A stretch of 52,274 bases of DNA from Symploca sp. SIO2C1. Its GTDB lineage: Bacteria > Cyanobacteriota > Cyanobacteriia > Cyanobacteriales > Coleofasciculaceae. A model generated the notes under the pieces. It saw nothing but the letters and a program-made list of their open reading frames with translations, had not been told where the DNA came from and did no database searches. The translations under genes and the position numbers were made by a program. The stretch is taken from the NCBI GenBank assembly GCA_010692635.1, contig JAAHGL010000033.1, positions 1 through 52,274 of the forward strand. The letters are read 5' to 3'. Position 1 is the stretch's first letter, and the number at the start of each line of letters is the position of its first letter. Below, piece after piece: positions 33,160-41,887 of this stretch.

Positions 33160-34163
33160 CAATCAATTAGTAAAGCAATTTTGCCAGTTGTTGAACCAGT
33201 TTCGATAGCTTGGTGAGCAACAGCAGCATCTTGGAGGGGAAAAGTTTGGCTCAGGTGAATTTTGAGCTTCCCTTCGTCAATCCAACTAGCACATTGCTTG
33301 AGAATCGAACCTTGGTGCTGTTGGGCAACAACCAGCCCCTGTAACATAGGGGTAAGCATTAGTTCTAGGCTAATGCGGAGATTCCGCTGACGAGCAATCT
33401 TCAAATTACCCTCAGTAGAGTTAGGTTCCAGAATAGTCACTAAGTCACCATACACTCGCACTGCGCTACAGGTATCATAGAAAATTTTGCCCCCTACTGT
33501 ATCAAAGGCAACATCAACTCCCTCTCCTCCACTCCAGTCGAGAACAGCTTGCACAAAATCCGTTTGTTGGTAAAGTATGGGGTACTCAGCTCCCAGTGAG
33601 CGGACTAATCTGGCTTTTTCCTGAGAACTGACGGTAGTAGAGATTTGAGCCCCCTTAATTTTAGCTAGCTGGATAGCAACATGACCGACACCACCAGCAC
33701 CAGCCTGAATCAGGACTTTTTGCCCAGTTTCCAAGCGTCCTCTGTCGTAGAGAGCTTCCCAGGCGGTGATTAGTACTAGAGGGGCAGCCGCTGCTTCAGC
33801 AAAAGAGAGGGAGGTGGGTTTATGGGCGACCAATCGCTCCTCAACCACTGCCCACTGAGCATAGTTGCCAGTACCAGATTTTCCCAGTCCTCCCGCACAG
33901 AAATACACTTCATCACCAACCCGGAATTCTTGGACACCAGCACCAACAGCTTCTACCACACCCGCACCATCACAGCCTAAGATAGCTGGCATTTCGTTAG
34001 GATATAAGTTACCTCGACGCCGCAATTTAGTATCAATCGGGTTAACCCCGGCAGCATGAAGACGCACCAGGATTTGTGTGTCGGTTTTAATTATCGGTTG
34101 TGATACTTCCTGGAGTTGCAGGACTTCAGGATTCCCTACTTCGGTCATTAATACTGCTTTCAT
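33159..34163 (-). CDS. Zinc-independent quinone oxidoreductase / medium-chain dehydrogenase
   Basis: 334 residues from ATG 34163, where MKAVLMTEVGNPEVLQLQEV matches family N-termini. A longer frame to 34406 adds unrelated residues and overlaps the divergent HTH-GAF gene. It has GVNPIDTKLRR, the GCDGAGVVEAVGAGV loop, the NADPH-binding QAGAGGVGHVAIQLAK and DVAFDTVGG. It lacks the catalytic zinc ligands, so it belongs with zeta-crystallin-like NADPH:quinone reductases. The substrate is unknown. Its stop codon is provided by the MITE border. Confidence 0.85.
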   Translation of the reverse strand: MKAVLMTEVGNPEVLQLQEVSQPIIKTDTQILVRLHAAGVNPIDTKLRRRGNLYPNEMPAILGCDGAGVVEAVGAGVQEFRVGDEVYFCAGGLGKSGTGNYAQWAVVEERLVAHKPTSLSFAEAAAAPLVLITAWEALYDRGRLETGQKVLIQAGAGGVGHVAIQLAKIKGAQISTTVSSQEKARLVRSLGAEYPILYQQTDFVQAVLDWSGGEGVDVAFDTVGGKIFYDTCSAVRVYGDLVTILEPNSTEGNLKIARQRNLRISLELMLTPMLQGLVVAQQHQGSILKQCASWIDEGKLKIHLSQTFPLQDAAVAHQAIETGSTTGKIALLID

Positions 34164-34359
34164 CGGATAATTTTGGTAATTCAGACAACAAACTCGCATC
34201 TGAAACTTTAGCGCAGCAAGGGGTATTAGATGAAGCTTGACTATTTCCGATAGCTTTGAAAAAATAGGACTTTCTTCCCCTGCTACCTCTGTTAATAGTG
34301 GCAGTGGTGATTGATAATCAACCTCGTTTATGATCGGAGCAGTTTTTTGATGCTCAAAT

Positions 34360-35307
34360 ATGTCAAAATCTTTCAGCGTGCATCCCAAGTACATACAAAA
34401 ATTCAAATCTGCCTGGAGGCAAAAGATTGATGAAGGCGGGCAAAACTTACTTGAAGAATTAGGTCTATCTCCGTCTGTTGTAAGTATGTTTCTCCGAGGT
34501 CAACCTGTTAATAGCCTAAATTTTGTAGGAATTTGTCATATCTTAGGACTAGACTGGCGAGAAATTGCTGGCTTAGATATTAAGTCTGAGCAGATGTTTT
34601 TTCCAACACCAGAGCGGAATCTTGACTATATCACCCCTACGAGGGAAATTAGTACTGTTGATGAGGCATTAGGGGCTCTGGTTGAGACTCTTTGCGAGAT
34701 GCTGCGTCGCCTCACCCGCAAAGCTGGAGATGTGGTAGGGGCTGACCGCACTAGTATATTTTTACTGGATCAACAAACTAATACCCTAGGCTCGATTAAT
34801 GCTGAGGATGGACACGGAGGCTCCCTAGTAATTGATATTCCCTCAAACCGAGGTATTGCTAGTTTAGCTGTTGCTTCCTCACAAGTAATTAATATTCCTT
34901 TCGATGTTTATGATGATCCTCGCTCTGAAGAGGCACAAAAAACTGATCAAAGAACAGGATATCGTACTTACACAATGCTGGCATGGCCTCTATTTAATGA
35001 GCAAAAAAATATAGTTGCTGTTGTACAGTTAATCAATAAATTGAAACGAATTTATAATCCAGAAGACTACCTATCTAGAAGAATAGATACTAATGGTTTT
35101 AATGAAGAAGATGAAGTAGTATTTGCTAAATTTGCTCCTTCAATTCTCCAGACTTTAGAAAGATGCCAGTTTTGTTACCAACTAACCCAGAAACTTAAAG
35201 ACAATACTCTTACGAATGAAAAAAATGTTGTTGTTCAACAATCTGAATTAGTAGCTGAACTCCAATTTATGGAGCAACAGCTTCACAGAAACCTTGATAG
35301 AATATAA
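34360..35307 (+). CDS. HTH-GAF protein 1, possible cyclic-nucleotide-responsive regulator
   Basis: 315 residues. Residues about 5-75 form an XRE-like helix-turn-helix unit (WRQKIDEGGQNLLEELGLSP then VVSMFLRGQPV then ICHILGLDWREIAGLD), the DNA-binding type placed at the start of many cyanobacterial signalling proteins. Residues about 100-275 are a GAF domain with ADRTSIFLLD, RTGYRT and VVQLINK. It keeps the NKXnFX3DE signature (N226, K227, F247, D251, E252) found in GAF domains of cyclases and phosphodiesterases that bind cyclic nucleotides. The C-terminal 35 residues look coiled. Divergent from the quinone reductase. The role is inferred. Confidence 0.75.
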   Translation: MSKSFSVHPKYIQKFKSAWRQKIDEGGQNLLEELGLSPSVVSMFLRGQPVNSLNFVGICHILGLDWREIAGLDIKSEQMFFPTPERNLDYITPTREISTVDEALGALVETLCEMLRRLTRKAGDVVGADRTSIFLLDQQTNTLGSINAEDGHGGSLVIDIPSNRGIASLAVASSQVINIPFDVYDDPRSEEAQKTDQRTGYRTYTMLAWPLFNEQKNIVAVVQLINKLKRIYNPEDYLSRRIDTNGFNEEDEVVFAKFAPSILQTLERCQFCYQLTQKLKDNTLTNEKNVVVQQSELVAELQFMEQQLHRNLDRI

Positions 35308-35457
35308 GTTAAACAACTGGATATAGCTTGCCTTCCTAGGTTTACAATGCTTCATAGAAATGCTTCAGACAACAATCTAACCCCCTTGCATTTAGATGTG
35401 GCGATCACTTAACATAATCGTCATATGTGATCCTAGTAAATTATCTAATGTTTAGAT

Positions 35458-36432
35458 ATGCCCAGCCCATTGAGGGTGCATCCAAAGTACATCGAAGAGG
35501 TAAACTTAGCTTGGAAGCGTAAAAGCGATGGACGGGAGCAAGACTTAGCTCAAGAATTAGGGCGATCTTTGTATTTCGTTATCGCTAATCTCTTCCTCAA
35601 AGGCGAACCCGTCAACGAGCTTAACTTCTTGCGGATTTGCCAGACTTTGGAGCTCAACTGGCGAGAAATCGCTGGCTTAGATATGAAGGAGATGGAGGTC
35701 GTCCCTCCAAATGCCAATGCAAATCTTGGCGGTGATACCATGGCAAACTCTAAGTCTGGCGTGGAAGTTACTGCTATTGATGAGGCAATAAATAATCTGG
35801 TTAGCACTCTGTGTGAGATGTTACGCTACCTTACTCGTAAAGCAGGAAGCTTGCTCAGTGCTGATCGCACGAGTATTTTTTTAATTGATCCTCTAAGAAA
35901 AGAACTAGGTTCGCTGATTGCTGAGGATGGCAAGGGTGGCTCCCTAATGATTGATGTTCCTTTGGGAAAAGGGATTGCTGGGAGAGTTGCAACCTCTGCA
36001 GAAATTATTAATATTCCTTTTGATCTCTATCAAGATCAACGCTCTGAACAGGCAAGAATTACCGATCAAAAGACTGGATACCGTACTTACTCAATGCTAG
36101 CGTGGCCTTTATTGAATGGGCAAAAAGAATTAATTGCCGTTGTACAATTAATCAATAAATTGAAACACAATCATAATCCTCAAGACGATTTACTGCAAAG
36201 AATTGATACTAAGGGGTTTACAAAAGACGATGAAGCCATATTCGCTAAGTTTGCTCCTTCGATTTTACAAACTCTAGAAAGATGCCAATTTTGTTACCAA
36301 CTTACCCAAAAACTTAAAAATAATGAATTAATCGATCAATTTGGTTCTGTATCCCAGAAGGCTCAACTGGTTGCCAAGCTAAAGCGAGAAGAACAACAAC
36401 TGCGAGAGGGTCTCAATAGAATATCAGTATAA
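35458..36432 (+). CDS. HTH-GAF protein 2, tandem paralogue
   Basis: 324 residues and the same plan as its upstream neighbour: RVHPKYIEEVNLAWKRKSD, then LFLKGEPVNELNFLRIC and LNWREIAGLD, then a GAF domain with LSADRTSIFLID, KTGYRTYSMLAWPL and VVQLINK. The NKXnFX3DE signature is again complete (GFTKDDE). Identity to copy 1 is highest in the GAF and lowest in the linker around residue 80, as expected of an old tandem duplication. A 150-base gap separates the two. The ATG start aligns with copy 1. Confidence 0.75.
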   Translation: MPSPLRVHPKYIEEVNLAWKRKSDGREQDLAQELGRSLYFVIANLFLKGEPVNELNFLRICQTLELNWREIAGLDMKEMEVVPPNANANLGGDTMANSKSGVEVTAIDEAINNLVSTLCEMLRYLTRKAGSLLSADRTSIFLIDPLRKELGSLIAEDGKGGSLMIDVPLGKGIAGRVATSAEIINIPFDLYQDQRSEQARITDQKTGYRTYSMLAWPLLNGQKELIAVVQLINKLKHNHNPQDDLLQRIDTKGFTKDDEAIFAKFAPSILQTLERCQFCYQLTQKLKNNELIDQFGSVSQKAQLVAKLKREEQQLREGLNRISV

Positions 36433-36701
36433 AATTGGGAATTGAGAATTGCTAATGGCTAATTGAGAATTGTTCCCCTTGTCTCTTCGTCTCCGTGTCT
36501 CCCCATCTTCCAGCTTCCCCAGCTACGGGTGAGGTGAAAAAAGGTGTGGGAGAGCTTTTTTGAGTAATGAGTAATGAGTAATGAGTAATGAGGGTCGAAA
36601 CTTTTGTCAAATCCTCTTTCCTTCTACCTCCTACCTCCTCCCTCGCCTCGGAGCCTCCTGCCTCATGTTTCTTGAGAGCCACTGTAAATTTCACCTCACC
36701 C
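36433..36701. repeat. Heptad block with 13-bp inverted repeat
   Basis: Arrays of TTGGGAA/TTGAGAA, TGAGTAA (five copies at 36561-36594) and CTACCTC lie between converging genes. GGGTGAGGTGAAA (36527-36539) and its exact complement (36689-36701) frame the inner part; CCCAGCTAC occurs beside both. No gene. Confidence 0.75.
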
Positions 36702-36709
36702 CCCAGCTA

Positions 36710-38095
36710 CTATTCACCTTCAGGCAGTATAATTTGCAACCAGGCACCACCAGTTTCTGGATGATTTCTCCCTTCGATAGTACCACCGTGAGCTTGAATA
36801 ATTTGTTGTACAATCGAGAGTCCTAATCCACTGCCTTGACCTCTAGTTACAGCTTCACCATCAGAAGCACTTTGTTGCCTGCGCCGCGAAGCATCTCCTC
36901 GGTAGAATCGCTCGAAAACATGAGGTAAGTCGATTTCTGAAAAGCCACTCCCCGAGTCAATCACATCTATTTGAAGAACTGATTGAGCGCTAATTTCATC
37001 ACTAACCTTATCTGCTGCCTCAAGACGAGTTACCTCTACCCGAATAGCTGCTTGTGGAGGGCTACGTTTAATGCTGTTATCTAGTAAATTGAGAAAAACT
37101 TGGGTTAAGCGAGTTTGATCTGCTCTGAGGTACATGGGCTCAGATTCAGAATAGACTAAATTGAGCTGACGAGATTGTGCTAACGGTTCTAAAGTTTGCC
37201 AAACTGACTCAATTAAAGGTCGTAGTTCTAGATTTTGATAGGTGAGAATGGTACTGGGATCTTTTTCCATCTGGGTAAGTTCCAGCCAGTCTTGTACTAG
37301 ATTAATTAACCGCTCATTTTCTCGTAGCATTTGCTCCACCCATCCGGTAGCTGGAGGCTCTAGACGCTTTTGTAATGCTTCTGCTACTAGACGAATTGAA
37401 GTCAAAGGTGTTCTGAGTTCGTGAGCTAAGTCAGAAACCCATTGATTACGAGATTGAGTGATATTCACCAGAGGTTGCCGATTTTCTACAAATACACCAA
37501 CTTGCCTTTCTGGGAGAGGCCAACTGTAAGCTCGCAAAGTTAGAGAGTGCAACTTACCAATAGCATCTCCGTTGGTAAAACTCGGATGAAAAACCCACTC
37601 TTCCTCCATCGATTGCTGTTGACGACGAGTGGCTTCAATTAGTTGATCTAGTTCATAGGAGCGCACCAACTCAAGTAATAAGCGGAGTCTTCCTGGTTCC
37701 CAGCGATCAATCTGCAATACTTGCCGCGCCCGTTCATTGCACCAGAGCAACTGATTCTCTTCATCCACCTGCAAATAACCCAATGGCGCTACCTGAAGTA
37801 GTTGCTGCCAAATTTCTAGTTCATTCTCCAGCTGTTCTTGACGTTGATTGACTAGAGCAACTCCCCTTCGTAGACGAGAAATAATATTCAAAGCAACATT
37901 AGAGGTATCCTTGTGCAATACCCCTAATATCTTCTCAAGCTGCTGCTGGTGTCGGTGCTGCTGCCAGAAATAAAATCCAAGTCCTAAGGAAAGGCCTAGT
38001 AAAAATGGCAAGATGGTGGTCATGAGCCAGTGATTATTAGGATTTATTTGATAGCTACGAGCTTTAATCTTTAATGCTACCTGACTACTAATCAC
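36710..38095 (-). CDS. sphS: Phosphate-sensing histidine kinase (SphS/PhoR-like)
   Basis: 461 residues from GTG 38095; ATG 38023 is an alternative start just before the membrane segment (TILPFLLGLSLGLGFYFW). A coiled region and a PAS domain (APLGYLQVDEENQLLWCNER) precede the kinase core, with H225 in SDLAHELRTPLTSIR, N-box VFLNLLDNSIKRS, G1 VIDSGSGF, F-box FERFYRGD and G2 GSGLGLSIVQQI. One N-terminal membrane segment plus PAS is the SphS/PhoR arrangement of cyanobacteria. It follows the response regulator by 15 bases, so both are one transcript. It phosphorylates SphR under phosphate limitation if the assignment is right. Confidence 0.85.
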   Translation of the reverse strand: MISSQVALKIKARSYQINPNNHWLMTTILPFLLGLSLGLGFYFWQQHRHQQQLEKILGVLHKDTSNVALNIISRLRRGVALVNQRQEQLENELEIWQQLLQVAPLGYLQVDEENQLLWCNERARQVLQIDRWEPGRLRLLLELVRSYELDQLIEATRRQQQSMEEEWVFHPSFTNGDAIGKLHSLTLRAYSWPLPERQVGVFVENRQPLVNITQSRNQWVSDLAHELRTPLTSIRLVAEALQKRLEPPATGWVEQMLRENERLINLVQDWLELTQMEKDPSTILTYQNLELRPLIESVWQTLEPLAQSRQLNLVYSESEPMYLRADQTRLTQVFLNLLDNSIKRSPPQAAIRVEVTRLEAADKVSDEISAQSVLQIDVIDSGSGFSEIDLPHVFERFYRGDASRRRQQSASDGEAVTRGQGSGLGLSIVQQIIQAHGGTIEGRNHPETGGAWLQIILPEGE

Positions 38096-38110
38096 TGGCT
38101 ACTGAGAAAC

Positions 38111-38863
38111 TCACCCAAATCGGTAACCAAAACCACGAACAGTAATCAAATATTCTGGATTGCTAGGATCGTGCTCTAATTTTTCTCGCAGCCAGCGCAT
38201 ATGAACATCTACTGTTTTCGTATCTCCCAGAAAATCTGGTCCCCATACCTGCTCAATTAACTGCTCACGGGACCACACCCGACGAGGGTAACTCAAAAAT
38301 AATTCCAAAAGCTTGAATTCTTTCGGTGATAGATTAACCTCCTCTCCCCGAACAGTAACACGACATTCTTGAGGATTGAGAATGATATCTCCCCATTGTA
38401 ACACTGGCGTTTGAGGCAAACAGTTGAGGCGTTGGCGACGCAGCAAGGCTCGACAACGGGCAACCAACTCTCGCATACTAAAAGGTTTAGTCAGATAATC
38501 ATCAGCACCCACTTCTAGCCCTAAAACTCGATCAGTTTCACTAGCTTTAGCGCTGAGAATCAAAATTGGCACAGGATTTTCCTGGTAACGTAGCAAACGA
38601 CACAAATCCAACCCATTGATGTGGGGGATCATGATATCGAGGATTAGAAGATCAAAAGGACAAGTTGCCTCATTAGGCTCATTAAGCTGAAGACATTCTA
38701 TAGCTGTACGTCCATCTATAGCAGTCTCCACCTCATAGCCTTCTTCTTCTAAAGCTAAGACCAGCATTTCTCGAATTAAATCTTCATCTTCAACTACCAG
38801 AATGCGCATAGATGTTGCTAGTTCTGGACTAGAGGGACTCTGCGGTATATCGAGAGACAGCAT
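38111..38863 (-). CDS. sphR: Phosphate response regulator (SphR/PhoB-like)
   Basis: OmpR/PhoB-family regulator of 250 residues. Receiver: VVEDED, phospho-acceptor D76 (LLILDIMIP), LSAKAS and LTKPFSMREL. C-terminal winged helix: LSPKEFKLLELFLSYPRRVWSREQL, then DTKTVDVHMRWLREKLE and the final YLITVRGFGYRFG. ATG 38863 gives an 18-residue leader; an internal ATG at 38809 (MRILVVEDE) is also possible. The pairing with an SphS-like kinase points to control of phosphate genes through Pho boxes; a triple box of that form lies at 18604-18633. Confidence 0.85.
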   Translation of the reverse strand: MLSLDIPQSPSSPELATSMRILVVEDEDLIREMLVLALEEEGYEVETAIDGRTAIECLQLNEPNEATCPFDLLILDIMIPHINGLDLCRLLRYQENPVPILILSAKASETDRVLGLEVGADDYLTKPFSMRELVARCRALLRRQRLNCLPQTPVLQWGDIILNPQECRVTVRGEEVNLSPKEFKLLELFLSYPRRVWSREQLIEQVWGPDFLGDTKTVDVHMRWLREKLEHDPSNPEYLITVRGFGYRFG

Positions 38864-39244
38864 AAATTAGTGAAGTTAGATGTTTATAGTTGGAAGTCGA
38901 AGTAGAATCTTGTTGGCAAATGGGAAAAAACTCTAATTTGTTGCCAATAATTAGTAAGTTGACACTCCTCGTCCTTGAATGAGAGAGGATTCTTGCTTCA
39001 TAGGGAGCCGGAGTTTTACAACTTCGGTGGTTGTAGCCTAGCCCTCCACAAGCTTACACTGGCTGTCTAACAGTGGTGTAAATACCAAGATTTTTCTCTA
39101 TACAAAGAGAAAAAATTGTTTAAGATCTATAACTCTTAGCATACAAAATAGTAGCACTAGATTGAATCACGGGGAATTGAAAATTGAACCCCCATTATGC
39201 AAATTGTTGGATTGCTCTACTGTCATGGTAGGTCTTTAAAACCC
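38864..39244. other. Intergenic region between sphR and the Ser/Thr kinase
   Basis: No gene. It holds the sphR promoter region and a TnpB right-end relic (38958-39086, listed separately). The rest is AT-rich without further structure seen. Confidence 0.6.
38958..39086 (-). mobile_element. Solo TnpB right end / omegaRNA-like relic
   Basis: Begins GTTGACACTCC, the mirror of the GAGTGTCAAC terminus of the intact element, followed by a CCTC/GAGG hairpin. About 100 bases of scaffold-like sequence with further small hairpins follow (AACTTCGGTGGTT, ACACTG...CAGTGGTGT). On the minus strand this has the plan of a TnpB guide-RNA scaffold, but no tnpB coding remains. Confidence 0.6.
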
Positions 39245-40456
39245 CTAAAATGAACTTAGGAAATGAAATAAGAACGCTATATATACCCAAGCCATCGGTA
39301 TCCCAATAAAGAGTCCAGCAATTGCCCAACCTCTTTGATGAGCCTTAAACTGTTCAATACTCCGCCACCTTCTACTTTTCCAAGCCCATTCATTTCCCTT
39401 TACCCCCAGCCCAATTCCCATAAACCATCCTACTTGGGGCACTAAAGCCAAAAGTCCAATCCAAACCTTATTCGTGAAAGGCCACAAGTAAGGCATTAAA
39501 AACGCGCCCCAATTCCAGCCTTTGATTTCATCTGGTATCGGTATCGAAGCGTCAAATAACCCGCCACAGCCCGAATTATTAATGAACCCAGCTGAGTGCA
39601 CTAGCTGGTTTTCTTTCGTGGTATGTATTGGTGTTCTTGCTCTTAAAGCTGAGAGTGCATCAGTTGCACTCTGGAATCGCTCCTCTGGAGCTGGTGCTGT
39701 TAGCTTCTCAATCCACTTCACTAGCTTCGGACTCAGGCTCACTCGCTCTTGGAAACAAATTCGCAAGTTCCGCTGAGGCAAATCCCCTGGTGCAGTTCCC
39801 GTGAGTAAATGAATCAATGTTGCCCCCAAGGCATAAAGATCGGATGCCGGTACTGCCCTACCGCCAAATTGTTCCATGGGAGCATAACCATAACTTCCCA
39901 CTACAGTAAATGTCCCTCCCTCCTGCGCCGCTCGATCCTGCACTGCGCCAAAATCTATCAAATAAACCTGTTCATCTTCACCCCAAATCAGATTACTAGG
40001 CTTAATGTCACGATGTAGCACTGTGGGATTGAGTTGATGGAGAAACTGGAGAATGTTCAGCACATCCGTCGCAATTTTGTGAACTTCCTGCTCACTGAAG
40101 CGTTTACCCTGATTCAGTTGTTCTTTGAGAGAAACACCAGGAATATATTCATGTACTAAGCCAAACCAGAGGTAGCGCTCATCAATGTGAAAATAATCTC
40201 GATATTTAGGCATCCGAGGATGATTGAGCTGTTTGAGTACCTGTGCTTCTCGTTCAAATAGTTTCAAATTGTCCCACTGCACCTCACCTCCAAAACTCAG
40301 CAGTTTGACAATCACTAATTCAGCAGGTGTGGCTCCCATATCCTCCGCTAGCCAGGTTTGGCGTCCTGCATTCTGTCCCAATTTTTGCTTGAGTTGATAG
40401 CGGTACTCCTCCGGAGTCCCCTTGCGAACGTGTAGTATCTGTCCTGCTTGCAGCAT
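39245..40456 (-). CDS. Serine/threonine protein kinase with C-terminal membrane domain
   Basis: 403 residues. Kinase domain at about 15-275 with the ATP lysine K51 (LVIVKLL), E in FEREAQVLKQL, catalytic HRDIKPSN (D150) and DFG metal D168 (LIDFGAV), then GSYGYAPMEQFGG, the activation/APE equivalent, and SDLYALGATLIHLLTG. The C-terminal 110 residues hold two or three membrane segments (AFLMPYLWPFTNKVWIGLLAL, WAIAGLFIGIPMAWVYIAFL), so the kinase is tethered with its catalytic domain in the cytoplasm. The N-terminal glycine loop is poor (LGQNAGRQTWLAED), as often in cyanobacterial kinases. Targets unknown. Confidence 0.88.
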   Translation of the reverse strand: MLQAGQILHVRKGTPEEYRYQLKQKLGQNAGRQTWLAEDMGATPAELVIVKLLSFGGEVQWDNLKLFEREAQVLKQLNHPRMPKYRDYFHIDERYLWFGLVHEYIPGVSLKEQLNQGKRFSEQEVHKIATDVLNILQFLHQLNPTVLHRDIKPSNLIWGEDEQVYLIDFGAVQDRAAQEGGTFTVVGSYGYAPMEQFGGRAVPASDLYALGATLIHLLTGTAPGDLPQRNLRICFQERVSLSPKLVKWIEKLTAPAPEERFQSATDALSALRARTPIHTTKENQLVHSAGFINNSGCGGLFDASIPIPDEIKGWNWGAFLMPYLWPFTNKVWIGLLALVPQVGWFMGIGLGVKGNEWAWKSRRWRSIEQFKAHQRGWAIAGLFIGIPMAWVYIAFLFHFLSSF

Positions 40457-41007
40457 CTCACTCTTGCTTCCTTAGTGACTCATTCTTCTAATGTAGCCAG
40501 AAGTCAAGTGAACTACCCAGCGCTGACCTTCGGTACAGCCTGGGCTTCTGACTTCATCGGAGATTGCCTTAGCTTAGACTTGCGTCCTCGCTTTGGACTC
40601 ACATCCCCTCCATCAGCAGCAGTCCTGGTTCCCAAGACCGACAACATTCTGATTCCCTCTGCTCGGATATTCGTAGCAGCATTCCCGTCTCTGTCATGGT
40701 GGGTGCCGCAACTTGGACAAATCCAAGCCCTAACATCATATAAAATTAATGATAACTTGCCATCAGTGCTTGGAAATTTTATCGGGATTGACCGAATAAA
40801 ATTTACTTGGAGGATGTCCATGTATCCCGGCGCTGACTCTACGAGTACAGCGCGGGACTTATTGCCTCCCCCAAGCCCCCACCATCAGTTAAATTTGCCT
40901 GAAATCTTCATGCTTCTTAGGATGGGGATGAGTTATCTTTGGTTATTAAAATACAATGGAGCAGAGCTTCTCCCTATTTAAGCTAACATTACAACATCTA
41001 TAATCGA
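40457..41007. other. Intergenic region with decayed IS605 element
   Basis: Apart from the tnpB remnant, it holds a CCCGGCGCTG...CAGCGCGGGA imperfect hairpin at about 40827-40859. Together with CCAGCGCTG near 40518 this probably marks the left and right ends of an element reduced by internal deletion to roughly 360 bases. Confidence 0.55.
40513..40760 (-). pseudogene. tnpB 3' remnant
   Basis: Encodes the C-terminal end of a TnpB different from the intact one: [20 protein letters not shown], with the second half of the zinc ribbon and the last catalytic aspartate, then [20 protein letters not shown]. Upstream sequence in the same frame ([13 protein letters not shown]) is not TnpB-like, so the first 300 or so codons were deleted. 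Confidence 0.75.
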
Positions 41008-41607
41008 GTGACTCAAGTTCCCCTGTCTACCCTAGTTGCTGGAGCACGCTCAGGAAAGCTAGTGAGCTTTCCTACAGATACCGTGCCAGCATTAGCAGTG
41101 CAACCTGACAAGTCAGAGTTGATATTTGCTGCCAAACAGCGCTCACCAAAAAAACCCTTGATTTTGATGGGGGCATCTCCTAAGTCTCTTTGGCCCTTTG
41201 TAAGAGGCACTGCTGAAGAGTTGGAGAGTTGGCAAGAAGTTGCGCAAAAGTACTGGCCAGGAGCACTTACACTAGTGTTACCTGCATCAGCTAATGTCCC
41301 AGCAGTAATGAACCCAACAGATACCACTACTATTGGGATACGAGTGCCTAATTCTAAGCTTGCGATCGCAATTTTGTCTCAGACTGGTCCATTGGCAACT
41401 ACTAGTGCCAACTATTCTGGTGAGCCTCCCTTGGAAACAATGGTAGAAGTAGAGAAAGTCTTTCCCTATGTTCTGACACTCCAGCTCACCGACGTAGTAC
41501 AAGCTGAACCAATAACTACTGATATTCCCTCCACGGTCGCCCAATGGACAGGTAACAGCTGGAACATCCTACGTCAGGGAAGCGTCCAACTCAATATTAA
41601 AAGTTAA
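41008..41607 (+). CDS. tsaC: L-threonylcarbamoyladenylate synthase (TsaC/YrdC/Sua5 family)
   Basis: 199 residues from GTG 41008. Makes threonylcarbamoyl-AMP from threonine, bicarbonate and ATP for the t6A modification of tRNAs that read ANN codons. Family features are VSFPTDTVPALAVQP, KQRSPKKPLILMGASP, the WPGALTLVLPAS strand, IGIRVPNS and TTSANYSGEPP. No C-terminal Sua5 extension, so it is the short TsaC form. Single gene with no close operon partner. Confidence 0.9.
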   Translation: MTQVPLSTLVAGARSGKLVSFPTDTVPALAVQPDKSELIFAAKQRSPKKPLILMGASPKSLWPFVRGTAEELESWQEVAQKYWPGALTLVLPASANVPAVMNPTDTTTIGIRVPNSKLAIAILSQTGPLATTSANYSGEPPLETMVEVEKVFPYVLTLQLTDVVQAEPITTDIPSTVAQWTGNSWNILRQGSVQLNIKS

Positions 41608-41650
41608 TACAGCGTTTTTCATTTATATGAGGTACAAAGAGCCTGGTTTT

Positions 41651-41687
41651 TGGGAATGGGGAATGGGGAATGGGGAATAGGGAATCG
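41651..41687. repeat. Heptad repeat (GGGGAAT)
   Basis: Five units of GGGGAAT/AGGGAAT follow tsaC; a looser array of CAATAAC-type units lies at 41778-41816. The 280-base gap holds nothing else recognisable. Confidence 0.8.
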
Positions 41688-41887
41688 GATCTGTACCTCA
41701 CTAGACTGAGAAATGCTGTAGGCATGTATGTATAAGGCACGAGTCTGGGTGAATAAGCTGTCATGCATTTAAGTTGTTATCAATAACTAATAGGCAATAA
41801 CCGATAACCAATAACTAAAAAAACGGCTATGCTGGAGAAAATTTGAGCCTTGGCAAAATTTTGAGATATAGTTGATACTTTATAAGT

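Noticed and set aside
34163-34406. 81-residue N-terminal extension of the quinone reductase
   Set aside because: It has no similarity to the family, overlaps the divergent HTH-GAF start, and MKAVLMTEVGN is the normal N-terminus.
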